Shown: positions 8,351 to 16,637, counted from the first letter of the stretch. The stretch: DNA of 64,000 nt from Desulfocarbo sp964620595 (GCA_964620595.1 CAZUHP010000013.1:1-64000); one strand, 5' to 3'. A program made the numbers and translations. Notes: generated by a model not told the origin, from the letters alone.

Positions 8351-9592
8351 ATGAAACTTTTCCCACCCGATGACCCCAAGCAGGCCCTGCGCCTGCGGCG
8401 TACCCTGCTGGCCCAGGCCGGAGGGGTGGTCTGTACCCTGCTCTGCGCTATCGCCGTGGGGCTGGGCTATTTCCGCGGCGGCTGGCGCACCTTCCTGATA
8501 ATCCTGTCCCTGGCCTGGGGCGTGCACCTGGTGCTGTTGGGCGTCATCCGCAGCGGCCTGAACAAGCGCTTCAAGGACCCCAGCCTCACCCTGGCCCAGA
8601 TCACCTGGGCCACCCTGGCTGTCCTGGGCATGGTGTATTTCATGGACCAGCTCAGGATGGTGGTGCTGATGTACTACCTGCTGGTCATGTTCTTCGGGGC
8701 CTTTCGGGTGATGGCCTGGGGATTCGCCTACATCACCACCCTGGCGGTGGCCGGCTACGGGGTGGTCATCTGGCTCTTGGTGCGGTTCCATCCCGAGGTC
8801 GTCAACCTCAGGGTGGAGCTGGTGCGCTGGCTGGGGTTTGCCATATCCATGGCCTGCTTTTCCCTGGTGGGCACCGAGCTGTCGCGGCTCAGGCGCCGGG
8901 TGAGCCACCAGAACCGCGATCTGCGCGAGGCCCTGGCCACCATCAGCGAGCTGGCCATCACCGACGAGCTGACCGGCCTGTACAACCGGCGCCACATCCT
9001 GTCGGTGCTGGAGTACCAGAAGATGCTGGCCGACCGGGGTGGACATTCCTTTGTGCTGGCCTTTGCCGACCTGGACCATTTCAAGCAAGTGAATGACCGC
9101 TATGGCCACCACGCCGGCGACCAGGTGTTGAAGCGCTTCGCCCAGATCGCCCGGATTTCCACCCGCGAGGTGGACTACCTGGCCCGCTTCGGCGGCGAGG
9201 AGTTCGTCCTGGTCCTGGTGCAGACCAGCCTGCCCCGGGCGCTCACCGTGGCCGAGCGCATCCGCTCCCAGGTGGAGGAGGGGCCGTTCGTGGTGGAGGG
9301 GGCCGAGATCAGGCTCACCGTGTCCCTGGGGCTGACCGAGTATCAGGTGGGCGAAGAGGTGGAGGCGACCCTGGCCCGGGCCGACGAGGCGCTTTACCGG
9401 GCCAAGCAGAAGGGCCGCAACCGGGTGGAGGTGCACCTGGGGGGAACGACGGGGGACGGGGCGACGGGGGACGGGGCGACGGGGGACGGGACGACGGGGG
9501 ACGGGACGACGGGTGAGGGGGGTACGGGTGAGGGGGGTACGGGCGGGGACGAGGTCGGCGGCGCGCGGCTTCCCAACCAGGTGGTGCCCTGA
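8351..9592 (+). CDS. Membrane-bound diguanylate cyclase (GGDEF)
   Basis: The N-terminal half has about six hydrophobic segments. A short linker leads to a GGDEF domain with DELTGLYNRRH, DLDHFKQVNDRYGH and the active-site GGEEF near residue 281. An RxxD inhibitory site (REVD) lies exactly five residues before GGEEF, so feedback inhibition by c-di-GMP is expected. The predicted reaction is two GTP to c-di-GMP. The C terminus is a roughly 40-residue Thr-Gly-Asp-Gly repeat tail encoded by a G-rich array and is probably dispensable. The start may instead be ATG 8330; 8351 has better spacing to AAGG. Confidence 0.93.
   Translation: MKLFPPDDPKQALRLRRTLLAQAGGVVCTLLCAIAVGLGYFRGGWRTFLIILSLAWGVHLVLLGVIRSGLNKRFKDPSLTLAQITWATLAVLGMVYFMDQLRMVVLMYYLLVMFFGAFRVMAWGFAYITTLAVAGYGVVIWLLVRFHPEVVNLRVELVRWLGFAISMACFSLVGTELSRLRRRVSHQNRDLREALATISELAITDELTGLYNRRHILSVLEYQKMLADRGGHSFVLAFADLDHFKQVNDRYGHHAGDQVLKRFAQIARISTREVDYLARFGGEEFVLVLVQTSLPRALTVAERIRSQVEEGPFVVEGAEIRLTVSLGLTEYQVGEEVEATLARADEALYRAKQKGRNRVEVHLGGTTGDGATGDGATGDGTTGDGTTGEGGTGEGGTGGDEVGGARLPNQVVP
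9442..9550. repeat. G-rich array encoding the tail of the diguanylate cyclase
   Basis: Ten or more units of the form ACGGGGG(A/C)CGGGG, drifting to GGTACGGGTGAGG at the right end. It is read in frame as repeats of Gly-Asp-Gly-Thr/Ala-Thr and then Gly-Glu-Gly-Gly-Thr. Confidence 0.85.
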
Positions 9593-9595
9593 GCC

Positions 9596-10189
9596 ATGGC
9601 CCGGGTGCTGGCCATATACGGCAGTCCCCGCCGCCAGGGCAACACCGCCCGCCTGCTGGGGGAGGCGGTGGCCGGCGCCTGGGAGGCGGGCGCGCAGGTG
9701 GAGGAGGTGGTGCTCCGGGATCTGCGCATGTCTCCCTGCCTGGAGATATACGGTTGCAAGCAGCAGGGCCGCTGCGCGATCGACGACGATTTCCAAGATC
9801 TCTACGATCAGCTTTTGGCCTCCCAGGGCTTGATGCTGGCCTCGCCCATCTTCTTCTACACGGTCAGCGCCCACACCAAGATCATGATGGACCGCTGCCA
9901 GTCCCTGTGGGTCAAGAAGTACTGGATCGACAAGAGGCCCTTTGGCGCCCTGGACCCGGCCAAGAAGGCGCTCTTCATTTCCGTGGGCGCCAGCCGGGGC
10001 CAGAAGCTCTTTGAGGGCGCCCTGCTCACGGTCCGTTACTTCCTGGATACCCTGGACATGGGCCTGTGGAAGAGCCTGCTCTACCGCGGCCTGGATTCGG
10101 CCCAGGAGATAGAGGGCTTCCCCGCCTACCTGGCCGAGGCCCGCCAGGCCGGCGCGGATCTGGCCCGGGAGCTGGCCGCGGGGTCCTAG
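9596..10189 (+). CDS. Flavodoxin-fold NAD(P)H-dependent oxidoreductase
   Basis: 197 residues. It begins VLAIYGSPRRQGNT, the FMN phosphate-binding loop of the NADPH-dependent FMN reductase / iron-sulfur flavoprotein family. ASPIFFYTVSAHTKIMMDRC follows at the flavin site. A CKQQGRC segment near residue 56 matches the region that carries Fe-S ligands in relatives, but only two cysteines are present, so a cluster is doubtful. It starts 4 nt after the cyclase stop and is probably co-transcribed. The substrate is unknown. Confidence 0.8.
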   Translation: MARVLAIYGSPRRQGNTARLLGEAVAGAWEAGAQVEEVVLRDLRMSPCLEIYGCKQQGRCAIDDDFQDLYDQLLASQGLMLASPIFFYTVSAHTKIMMDRCQSLWVKKYWIDKRPFGALDPAKKALFISVGASRGQKLFEGALLTVRYFLDTLDMGLWKSLLYRGLDSAQEIEGFPAYLAEARQAGADLARELAAGS

Positions 10190-10328
10190 CCGCGGCCTTT
10201 TATAATTCTAAAAACTATAGTAGTATCAGGTGTAACTTGGCCGCCTGAGGCCCGCCAGGGGCGGGGTGCGGCCTGAGTTGGTTTTAGGCCCTATTTGGTT
10301 AAAGCAAATAGTAGAAGGAGGCAGGTTC

Positions 10329-10694
10329 ATGGAGAAGGTGCTGATCGTGGGGTGCAAGCGGGCCATGGACGACGTTTGCATCGGCTGCTCCCGCTGCCTG
10401 GTGGGCTTCAACCGCCGGGAGGGCGCGTTCGAGAGGTACAAGGACCAAGAGGCCGAAGTAATGGGCCTTTTGTCCTGCGGCGACTGCCCGGGCGCGGCCA
10501 TCGTGACCCGCTTGGCCCAGGTGAAGCTGTGGAACCAGCCCTTGGGCGAGAAGCCCACCAAGGTACACCTGGGCCCCTGCCTGGTGGACCATTGCCCGCA
10601 CAAGGAGGAGATAATCCGCAAGATAAAGGCCAAGGCCGGGGTGGAGGTGATAGAGGGCACCCATCCCTATTTGCCGGACAACATCTTCGCCTGA
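10329..10694 (+). CDS. CGGC-domain protein (putative metal-binding)
   Basis: 121 residues from an ATG preceded by AAGGAGG. Motifs typical of the CGGC family are VGCKRAMDDVCIGCSRC near the start, LSCGDCPGAAIV in the middle and HLGPCLVDHCPHKE near residue 85. The conserved cysteines and histidine suggest metal binding. The biological role of the family is not established. Longer reading from 10266 lacks a ribosome site. A strong bidirectional terminator follows. Confidence 0.85.
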   Translation: MEKVLIVGCKRAMDDVCIGCSRCLVGFNRREGAFERYKDQEAEVMGLLSCGDCPGAAIVTRLAQVKLWNQPLGEKPTKVHLGPCLVDHCPHKEEIIRKIKAKAGVEVIEGTHPYLPDNIFA

Positions 10695-10768
10695 GCCGGC
10701 GGCCTTGGTTGAAGTAATTGGTTCATGTGTCTGAGGGCGGCCGGGGGCCTCTCCGGCCCGCAAAGGCG

Positions 10769-10805
10769 AAAACCCCGTCCCGCGACTGGCGCGGGACGGG
10801 GTTTT
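10769..10805. terminator. Bidirectional intrinsic terminator
   Basis: A perfect 16-bp stem with arms AAAACCCCGTCCCGCG (10769-10784) and CGCGGGACGGGGTTTT (10790-10805) and a 5-nt loop. It has A- and T-tracts on opposite sides and separates two converging genes. Confidence 0.93.
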
Positions 10806-10842
10806 GTTTCCAGTGCCTAGCTATGCGGCTGCTTGTGGGCAG

Positions 10843-11118
10843 CTACCAGGCGCGGCGCTGGGGCCGGCGCTCGCGGCGCTCCATGGCCTCGTTTACCCGC
10901 AGGGGGCGGCCGTCCAGTTCGTAGCCGGCCAGCGCGGTGATGGCCGCGTCAGCGGCGTCTTCGTTCATCTCCACGAAACCGAAGCCACGGGAGCGCCCGG
11001 TGTCACGATCGGTGATCACCTTGGCGGAGTGCACCTCCCCGTACTGCTCGAACAGCTCACGGACTTCGTCAGCGGTGGTGCTAAAGGGAAGGTTGCCCAC
11101 AAAGATATTCTTCATCAT
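10843..11118 (-). CDS. RRM-type RNA-binding protein
   Basis: A 91-residue single RNA recognition motif. It has RNP2 IFVGNLPF near residue 4 and RNP1 RGFGFVEM near residue 47, followed by a basic Arg-rich tail. Such stand-alone RRM proteins occur in cyanobacteria and Desulfobacterota and bind single-stranded RNA; some are cold-induced. Start is MM at 11118/11115 with GGAAAG upstream. A promoter at 11270-11298 would give a leader of about 145 nt, which could be regulatory. It lies downstream of the helicase gene on the same strand. Confidence 0.93.
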   Translation of the reverse strand: MMKNIFVGNLPFSTTADEVRELFEQYGEVHSAKVITDRDTGRSRGFGFVEMNEDAADAAITALAGYELDGRPLRVNEAMERRERRPQRRAW

Positions 11119-11269
11119 TTCTTTCCATTCTCCAAAGACAGGACAAAAACTCGGCCGGATACCTGTGCCGGCCACATGACCAAAAAACCCGATCAACCTG
11201 CTGCACCGGGCGAATCTACCGAACGCCGGGGTCAGCACGTCGTCGGGTCCTTCAGCCAAGCCAGATTGA

Positions 11270-11298
11270 AGCTTAGGGGTCAAACGGGGATTTGTCAA
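11270..11298 (-). promoter_or_regulatory. Likely sigma-70 promoter of the RRM gene
   Basis: On the minus strand there is a perfect -35 TTGACA (11298-11293), a 17-nt spacer and -10 TAAGCT (11275-11270). The predicted transcript has a long 5' leader before the RRM start. Confidence 0.5.
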
Positions 11299-11407
11299 TC
11301 TAAATCGCGGAAAATTCGTAAAATCCTTGGGCCGCCCCGGTCGGTCCCCTTGGCGGGCGGCGAGCCGGGGCAGGGAAGGGGCCGCCCGGAGTGCCCCGGG
11401 CAGGCGC

Positions 11408-14197
11408 CTACACCGGCACCACCACCGGCGGCCGCAGGAGGAGGTCCACCGCCTCCCGGGCGGTGTTGGCCAGGCGGGGGTGGGTCTTTTGCAGGGAGAT
11501 GATCTGGCGCAGGTTGTCGGCGGTACGGTAGATGAGCTGGGCCAGGTCGCCCTCGGCGCCGCCGTACACCGGCACGGTTTCGGCGAACTCGCCGCCCAGG
11601 GCCCAGGCGAACACCGCGGCCCCGGCCTGGGGGGGCAGGGGCGGGGTGTCGAAGCCCCACTGGCGCAGGCGGGACAGCATGGGGTCCAGGCTCCAGCGCA
11701 GGCTGGTGAGTCCTTCCTTGAGGCGCTGGCCCAGGTAGGGCGCCTCGCCCTCGCGCTCGCGGTCGTCCACGAACAGCGCCACCAGCCCGGCCAGCAGCAC
11801 CGGGTCCTCCTCGGGCAGCGAGCCCTGGCGGATGGCTTCGGCGATGAGGATGGGCTGGTCCAGGCGGAGCTTGCTGGCCCACTCCCCGTCCGCAGTGAGC
11901 CGGCCCTCGGCGTCCACGAAGCCCTCGGCCCGCAGGAACTCCAGGTGGCGCACGAAGTCGTACCAGAAGGCGTGGCTTTCCTCCTGCACCTGGGAGAGCA
12001 CCCGCTCGCCCTGCTCCAGCAGCTCGAAGAGTTCACCCTTGGGGGTGAGGCACTCGTCCGCCAGGGGGCAGTCGTTGCAGGTGAGCCCGGCCAGTTCCTC
12101 GTCCACCGTGAGGAGGCGCTCCCGGGCCAGGTCCACCTCGCGCTGGCCCAGCACGGCCATCTCGGGCGCGGAGAGGGGGGTGGGCTTGGCCGGTATCTGG
12201 TCCAGCACCGCCTGGGCCAGCATGCGGCCGCCGCCGGCGTGGGGCAGGTCCAGCACCTCCTGGAACACCCCGGCGATCTCGTCCAGGGGCACGAAGTCCA
12301 GGCGGGGCCGGCCGCGCTGCAGGCGGCGGTCCGGCCGCAGGCTCACCGCCAGCACCCCGGCGTCCTCGCCCTGGCCCTCGCGGCGCATGACCGCGGCCAG
12401 GGAGCCGAACATGTCCATGAACACCCGGCCCCGGGTGAGCGCGCCCCACAGGCCGCCCCGCTCCTCCACCGAGGCCAGCTCGGCTTCCAGGCGCTGGTGC
12501 AGGCGTTCCAGTTGCCGCCGCCGCCGCCGCCGCACCACCGCCTCCTCCGGGCCGGGGCAGAGGGAGCCGGCCAGGCGCTTGGTGAGCGACTTGACCACCT
12601 GTTGCAGGCCGCCCTTTTTGCGCGGCCGGCCCTCGGAAAGCTCCAGGCGCTGGAAGGTGGCCAGGCTCTGGCCCAGGAGCTGCTTCACCTCGGCCGGCCG
12701 GTGGGAGAGCAAAAGGTTCAGCACCATGGAGAAGTTGATGCTCAGTTGGCTCTCTATGGGCTCGGGGTCCGAGCCCAGCAGGCTGGCGATGAGCGGCACG
12801 TTGTTGAAGGGGCCGGGCACCACCGCGCAGAAGCCGATCTTGTCCATGCCCCGCCGGCCGGCCCGGCCGGTCATCTGCAACAGGTCGGTGGCGGACAGGT
12901 CCACGAACTCACGGCCGTTGAAGCGGTCGCTCTGGGTGATGACCACGGTGCGGGCGGGGAAGTTCACCCCTGCCGCCACGGTGGAGGTGCTGAAGATGGC
13001 CTTCAACAGCCCCCGCTGCATGAGCCGCTCCACCAGCAGCTTCCAGTGGGGCAGATGGCCCGCGTGGTGGGCGGCCACGTGCAGGCTTTTCAGGGCGCCC
13101 AGTTGGGGATGGCTGCGGAGGAAGGCGTAGCGTTCCAGGAACTCGTCCACCTGTTCCACCAGGGCCTGGTGCTGCTCGGGGTCCACCTCCAACTGGGCGC
13201 TGGCCACGAAGCTGAGCGCGCTGTCGCAGTCGGCCCGGGACTTGAGGAAGAAGATGGCCGGCAGCAGGTCGGCCTGCTCCAGCACCGCCAGGATGCGGGT
13301 GAAGGGCGGCACGTGCTGCAGGGGCCCCCGGTGGCGTTCCTTGTCCTGTTTCTCGATGAAGTGGCGCACCTGGGGAAACAGGCCGTCCCGGCCCAGGAGG
13401 GGGGTCAGCTCGCCATCGGGCATGATGAACACCGGAAAGAGCGGCACCGGCCGGGTTTCGTCTATCACCGTGGCGCAGGGCTCGTCGCGCACGAACTCCA
13501 GCCAGCGGGCGATCTGGTCGGCGTTCTGCACCGTGGCCGAGAGCAAAAGCAGCCGCACCCGCACCGGCAGGTAGATGATCACCTCCTCCCAGACCACGCC
13601 GCGCTCGGGATCGCCCAGGAAGTGGGCCTCGTCCAGCACCACCAGGCCGGCGTCCAGGTCGCGGCCCTGGTGCATGGCGTCGTAGAGCTGGTTGCGCAGG
13701 ATTTCGGTGGTGCCCACGATGAGGTCGGCGCCCAGGTTCTCCTTGCGCTCCCCGGTGAGGATGCCCACCCGGTCCTCGCCGAATATTTCCATGAACTCCG
13801 CGTACTTGGAGTTGGAAAGCGCCTTCAGGGGGCTGGCGTACCAGGCCCGCTGGCCGCTGGCCAGGGCCGCGGCGATGGCCTTTTCGGCGATCCAGGTCTT
13901 GCCGCTGCCGGTGGGCGCGCTTACCACCACGTCTTCATGGGCCAGGCGCTCCACCGCCTCGCTCTGGAAGGGGTCGGGCACAAAGGGCGACGCCTCGGGC
14001 ACGCCTATCTCCTGGAGCACCGGCAAAAGCTTCCGGTTGATCCTGGGGTTGAAGGCGGGCTCCGGGGGTTGCGGGGGACGCTGCTCCCGCGTGCGGCGCG
14101 GCGGCCGGCGGGCGCGGTGGGGGCGGCGGCCGCGGGAGGAGCGGGAAGACCGGGGGCGTCGGGTTCGCTTGGAAGGAGGTGTCTTGCTCACGTGCAT
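11408..14197 (-). CDS. Ski2-like DEAH-box RNA helicase
   Basis: 929 residues. A basic Arg/Pro-rich N-tail (1-50) precedes the helicase core: SAPTGSGKTWIAEKA (Walker A), PLKALSNSK (Ia), VVLDEAHFLGD (DEAH), LLLSATVQNAD (III), STSTVAAGVNFPA (V) and TGRAGRRGMDKIG (VI). This pattern is of the Ski2/Mtr4 family. The remaining C-terminal 400 residues are helical and include CNDCPLADECL, a possible metal-binding knuckle. Eukaryotic relatives feed RNA to the exosome. The bacterial role is not settled but is likely RNA unwinding or decay. A candidate sigma-54 RNA lies directly upstream and an RRM gene directly downstream. Confidence 0.88.
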   Translation of the reverse strand: MHVSKTPPSKRTRRPRSSRSSRGRRPHRARRPPRRTREQRPPQPPEPAFNPRINRKLLPVLQEIGVPEASPFVPDPFQSEAVERLAHEDVVVSAPTGSGKTWIAEKAIAAALASGQRAWYASPLKALSNSKYAEFMEIFGEDRVGILTGERKENLGADLIVGTTEILRNQLYDAMHQGRDLDAGLVVLDEAHFLGDPERGVVWEEVIIYLPVRVRLLLLSATVQNADQIARWLEFVRDEPCATVIDETRPVPLFPVFIMPDGELTPLLGRDGLFPQVRHFIEKQDKERHRGPLQHVPPFTRILAVLEQADLLPAIFFLKSRADCDSALSFVASAQLEVDPEQHQALVEQVDEFLERYAFLRSHPQLGALKSLHVAAHHAGHLPHWKLLVERLMQRGLLKAIFSTSTVAAGVNFPARTVVITQSDRFNGREFVDLSATDLLQMTGRAGRRGMDKIGFCAVVPGPFNNVPLIASLLGSDPEPIESQLSINFSMVLNLLLSHRPAEVKQLLGQSLATFQRLELSEGRPRKKGGLQQVVKSLTKRLAGSLCPGPEEAVVRRRRRRQLERLHQRLEAELASVEERGGLWGALTRGRVFMDMFGSLAAVMRREGQGEDAGVLAVSLRPDRRLQRGRPRLDFVPLDEIAGVFQEVLDLPHAGGGRMLAQAVLDQIPAKPTPLSAPEMAVLGQREVDLARERLLTVDEELAGLTCNDCPLADECLTPKGELFELLEQGERVLSQVQEESHAFWYDFVRHLEFLRAEGFVDAEGRLTADGEWASKLRLDQPILIAEAIRQGSLPEEDPVLLAGLVALFVDDREREGEAPYLGQRLKEGLTSLRWSLDPMLSRLRQWGFDTPPLPPQAGAAVFAWALGGEFAETVPVYGGAEGDLAQLIYRTADNLRQIISLQKTHPRLANTAREAVDLLLRPPVVVPV

Positions 14198-14260
14198 CTC
14201 CGGTTGCCGAAGATGCTACACCTTTGGCCCCTTGCACGCAACCTTTCAATAAAGCGTGAT

Positions 14261-14289
14261 AAAAAGGGAAAGACCCCGTGGGGGCCTTC
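14261..14289 (-). terminator. Intrinsic terminator of the candidate sRNA
   Basis: On the minus strand, an AAGGCCC/GGGTCTT stem with a CCACG loop is followed by TTTCCCTTTTT, about 65 nt before the helicase start. Some transcription could read through into the helicase gene. Confidence 0.5.
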
Positions 14290-14442
14290 AAGGGGGGTGG
14301 TCTCCCCCCGCCTCCGCGCTTCCAGTTCGGGGCGGGGGGACACCGGGCGTCACCGTCCATGGCGACTCGCAAGGGTCAGACGCTTCCTTGCGTCTGCTGA
14401 ACCCAGCCAGGGGCAAGGACCATGCCGCTCATCTGGGTTCGC
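14261..14442 (-). ncRNA. Candidate sigma-54-dependent structured small RNA
   Basis: There is no coding frame. The segment starts at the position predicted from the -24/-12 promoter at 14452-14468. It contains a GAACCCAG/CTGGGTTC hairpin at its first nucleotides, a GACGC/GCGTC hairpin (about 14379-14394) and a 14-bp GC-rich hairpin with one mismatch (GGTGTCCCCCCGCC against GGCGGGGGGAGACC, about 14298-14345). It ends with a terminator-like stem and T-tract, about 180 nt in total. No known RNA family (6S, SRP, GEMM, tmRNA) was recognised. It may be a stand-alone sRNA or an attenuating leader of the helicase gene. Confidence 0.55.
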
Positions 14443-14451
14443 ACCTAGAAG

Positions 14452-14468
14452 AAGCAACCGCCATGCCA
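14452..14468 (-). promoter_or_regulatory. Sigma-54 (RpoN) promoter, -24/-12 type
   Basis: The minus-strand sequence TGGCATGGCGGTTGCTT fits the TGGCAYG-N4-TTGCW consensus, with GG and GC correctly spaced. The predicted start of transcription is near 14442. Confidence 0.7.
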
Positions 14469-14717
14469 AATATGTGCCTTTGAGAAATAATTACATATTA
14501 AGCCAATGATTGCAGAATGTTGAGGTGTAAGCCCCAGCCGGGGGGAGCAGGGGGAAGGCAGGTGGCGGGGGGCCCAAGAATTCCGGGCCGGGCCGGCGCC
14601 ACTGGGCAACAAATGCCCTCCTGGCAGGTGGGCATGTGGATTATGGCTTGATGGCCAGGCACTTGCCCGGCCGGCAGGATTCAGGCGCTTTTCACGGTTC
14701 CGGCCCCCGGCCCGCGC
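14469..14717. other. Gene-free stretch upstream of the RpoN promoter
   Basis: About 250 nt with no gene. It is AT-rich at 14480-14520, the region where an RpoN activator would bind, but no clear enhancer repeat was found. The remainder is GC-rich spacer behind the DUF374 stop codon. Confidence 0.4.
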
Positions 14718-15413
14718 TCAGTCCAGGTCTTCCTGGCCGCACCTGGCGTCCAGTTCCCGGCGCAGCCGGTTGAGTTCGTCCTCCAGGTCCTGGCGGGCCT
14801 GCTCCCGCTCCTGGGGAGACATCCGGGCGGGATAGCGGCGCGGCTCGCCGGCGGCCATGACCACTCGGGCGAAAGGCTTGGGGATCATGGTGCGGTCCCA
14901 GGATTTCCTGAGCACCCAGGCCCGGTCGGCGGACCACATGAGGGGGTACAGGGGCAGGCCGGTGCGCTGGGCCAGCACGATCATGCCCTTCTTGGCCCGG
15001 TAGCGGGGGCCGCGGGGGCCGTCGGCCACGGTGGCGGCGCTGACGCAGCGGCCGCTGGTGAGCGCCTCGGCCATCTCCTCCAGGGCCTGGAGGCCGCCGT
15101 GGTGGGAGGAGCCCCGCACCGGCACCCCGCCCATGCGTTCCAGGAAGCGGGCCAGGTACTCGCCGTCCTTGCTGCGGCTGACCATGATGGCCGGCCTGAT
15201 TTGGCGGAAGTGGTAGAGGAAGAATATGGCCGTGCGGTGCCAGGTGGCGGCCACTATCCGCAGTTGGCGCTTGCGGATCGCCTCCAGCGTTTCAGGGTTC
15301 AGCAGCTCCACCCGGCAGGTGGCGAAGATGGCCCTCAATATCCAGCTTCCCAGGTGGCTGACCAGCCAGAAGGCCAGGCGCTGGCCCAGGCTGTACCCGC
15401 TCTCGCCGGCCAT
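14718..15413 (-). CDS. DUF374 lysophospholipid acyltransferase family protein
   Basis: 231 residues with an N-terminal hydrophobic segment. AATWHRTAIFF is the DUF374 equivalent of the HX4D acyltransferase motif. RGSSHHGG follows, and then TVADGPRGPRYRAKKG, a hallmark of the family. It is likely a membrane-associated acyltransferase acting on lipid A-type or phospholipid substrates; the exact substrate is unknown. The ATG directly follows the stop of the LutC-like gene with no spacing, implying an operon. Confidence 0.85.
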   Translation of the reverse strand: MAGESGYSLGQRLAFWLVSHLGSWILRAIFATCRVELLNPETLEAIRKRQLRIVAATWHRTAIFFLYHFRQIRPAIMVSRSKDGEYLARFLERMGGVPVRGSSHHGGLQALEEMAEALTSGRCVSAATVADGPRGPRYRAKKGMIVLAQRTGLPLYPLMWSADRAWVLRKSWDRTMIPKPFARVVMAAGEPRRYPARMSPQEREQARQDLEDELNRLRRELDARCGQEDLD

Positions 15414-16055
15414 CTACAGCCCCAACTCCTCGCCCACCAGCACCAGGTGCAGGCGCTGGGCGTCGGCCTGCTTGTGGATCACCACGGTGGCGTTGCAGAT
15501 GCGCTCCGGGCTGTCGCAGTCCGCGCACTGGCCGGTCTGGGCGCAGGGCGTCTTGCGGCCCAGGCGCCTGGCGTTGGTAGGGGCCACGTAGTGGCGGATG
15601 CGCTCCTGGGCATAGGCCAGGTTGGGTACGATCTTGTTGCAGCCGGCCACCAGGATCACCTTGCCCGGCCCGAACAGGATGGGCCCCACCCGGGTGCCGC
15701 TGGCGTCCACGAACACCAGCTCGCCCTGCTCGGTGATGCCGTTGACGCCGGCCAGGAAGTAGTCGGCCGTGAGGCCCCGGCGCAGGCGGTCGCGGGTCTG
15801 TTCGGGGCTGAGTCCCTTCTCGAAGCGGTCGATGAGCTGCACCGGCGCCTGGCGCAGGGCGTCGATCACCCCGGTCTGGAACAGGGTCATGGACCCGCCC
15901 AGGGCCACGCTGCTTTGGGGCGGGATCATGGCCAATACCTTTTCGGCCACCTGCTCGGCCCGGGGCACGAAGCTGGCCTGCATGCGGTTGCGCTTCAGGG
16001 CCTCGATGACCGCTTGGGCCCGGGTTTCGCAGAACCACTGAGTAGTGGGGTCCAT
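15414..16055 (-). CDS. LutC/YkgG-type (DUF162) lactate utilisation-like protein
   Basis: 213 residues from ATG 16055, which has AAAGGAG eight bases upstream; a longer frame to 16097 is not supported. SVALGGSMTLFQTG and YFLAGVNGITEQGELV are typical of the DUF162/LUD fold. A C-terminal cysteine set (CAQTGQCADCDSPERIC) may hold a metal or Fe-S cluster. LutC works with LutA/LutB in lactate oxidation, but neither partner is adjacent, so this stand-alone form has an undefined role. It is the first gene of a two-gene operon. Confidence 0.82.
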   Translation of the reverse strand: MDPTTQWFCETRAQAVIEALKRNRMQASFVPRAEQVAEKVLAMIPPQSSVALGGSMTLFQTGVIDALRQAPVQLIDRFEKGLSPEQTRDRLRRGLTADYFLAGVNGITEQGELVFVDASGTRVGPILFGPGKVILVAGCNKIVPNLAYAQERIRHYVAPTNARRLGRKTPCAQTGQCADCDSPERICNATVVIHKQADAQRLHLVLVGEELGL

Positions 16056-16117
16056 GGGGTTGGCTCCTTTGGGATGTGGTTGCCCAAAAAATAGCACGAG
16101 CGCCGCGCCACCGCCAA

Positions 16118-16196
16118 GGGGGGCGGGGGGGCGACGGGGGGGGCGGGGAGGCGACGGGGGGGCGACGGGGGGCGTGGGCGACGGGGGGCAGGGGAT
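16118..16196. repeat. G-rich array between STAS and LutC-like genes
   Basis: GGGGCGACGGGGGG units with irregular spacing fill the gap between the STAS stop and the start of the LutC-like gene. Confidence 0.85.
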
Positions 16197-16233
16197 GAGG
16201 GCATAGTGTCTGCTGGGCCGGGGGGGCGGGCGG

Positions 16234-16545
16234 TTAGGCCTGGGAGGAGATGGGGATGAGGGTGTCCAGCTTGACTGCGAGCAGCATGGAATGGATCTGG
16301 GGGGGCACCGCTTGCAGGCGCGAGCGCACCCCGTACCGGGCGGCCTGCTTGTGAAAGGCGATGAGGGCGCCGATTGCCGAGCTGGTGATGCTGGTGACGT
16401 TGCTGAAGTCGAAGATCACCTGCTCCAGCTCGGCCAGGTTCAGGCTGGCCAGGCTCTTTTGCAGCTTGCGGGTTTCCGCGTCGTCAAGGCGGCCGGTGAG
16501 GTAGATCACCGCCACCGGACCCTTGGCCTCGAGGTGCGGGCTCAT
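16234..16545 (-). CDS. STAS domain protein (anti-sigma factor antagonist-like)
   Basis: 103 residues covering one STAS domain. VAVIYLTGRLDDAET forms the first strands, and FDFSNVTSITSSAIGALI carries the serine that is phosphorylated in SpoIIAA-type antagonists (second Ser of TSS). Partner-switching systems pair such proteins with an RsbW-type kinase and a SpoIIE phosphatase. A SpoIIE-type phosphatase is encoded at 20903, but no kinase is nearby, so the link is inference. Confidence 0.88.
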   Translation of the reverse strand: MSPHLEAKGPVAVIYLTGRLDDAETRKLQKSLASLNLAELEQVIFDFSNVTSITSSAIGALIAFHKQAARYGVRSRLQAVPPQIHSMLLAVKLDTLIPISSQA

Positions 16546-16608
16546 AGACAGCGACCTTTGGGGGCGGCAAGTCGAGGCTGTGATGGCATTATAGCATCAA
16601 CTGCGGGC

Positions 16609-16637
16609 TTGACAGCAACAAAGCCCGGGGCTATGGG
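16609..16637 (+). promoter_or_regulatory. Possible sigma-70 promoter of the OsmC gene
   Basis: A perfect TTGACA (16609-16614), a 17-nt spacer and a poor -10 TATGGG (16632-16637), about 60 nt before the OsmC start in the divergent region with the STAS gene. Confidence 0.35.

Noticed and set aside
14261..14442. 6S RNA, SRP RNA or c-di-GMP riboswitch as identity of the structured segment
   Set aside because: Neither strand shows the conserved sequence blocks of those families. Only hairpins, a promoter and a terminator are visible.
14430..14450. tRNA T-arm-like GGGTTCGCACC
   Set aside because: No acceptor, D or anticodon arms can be built around it.
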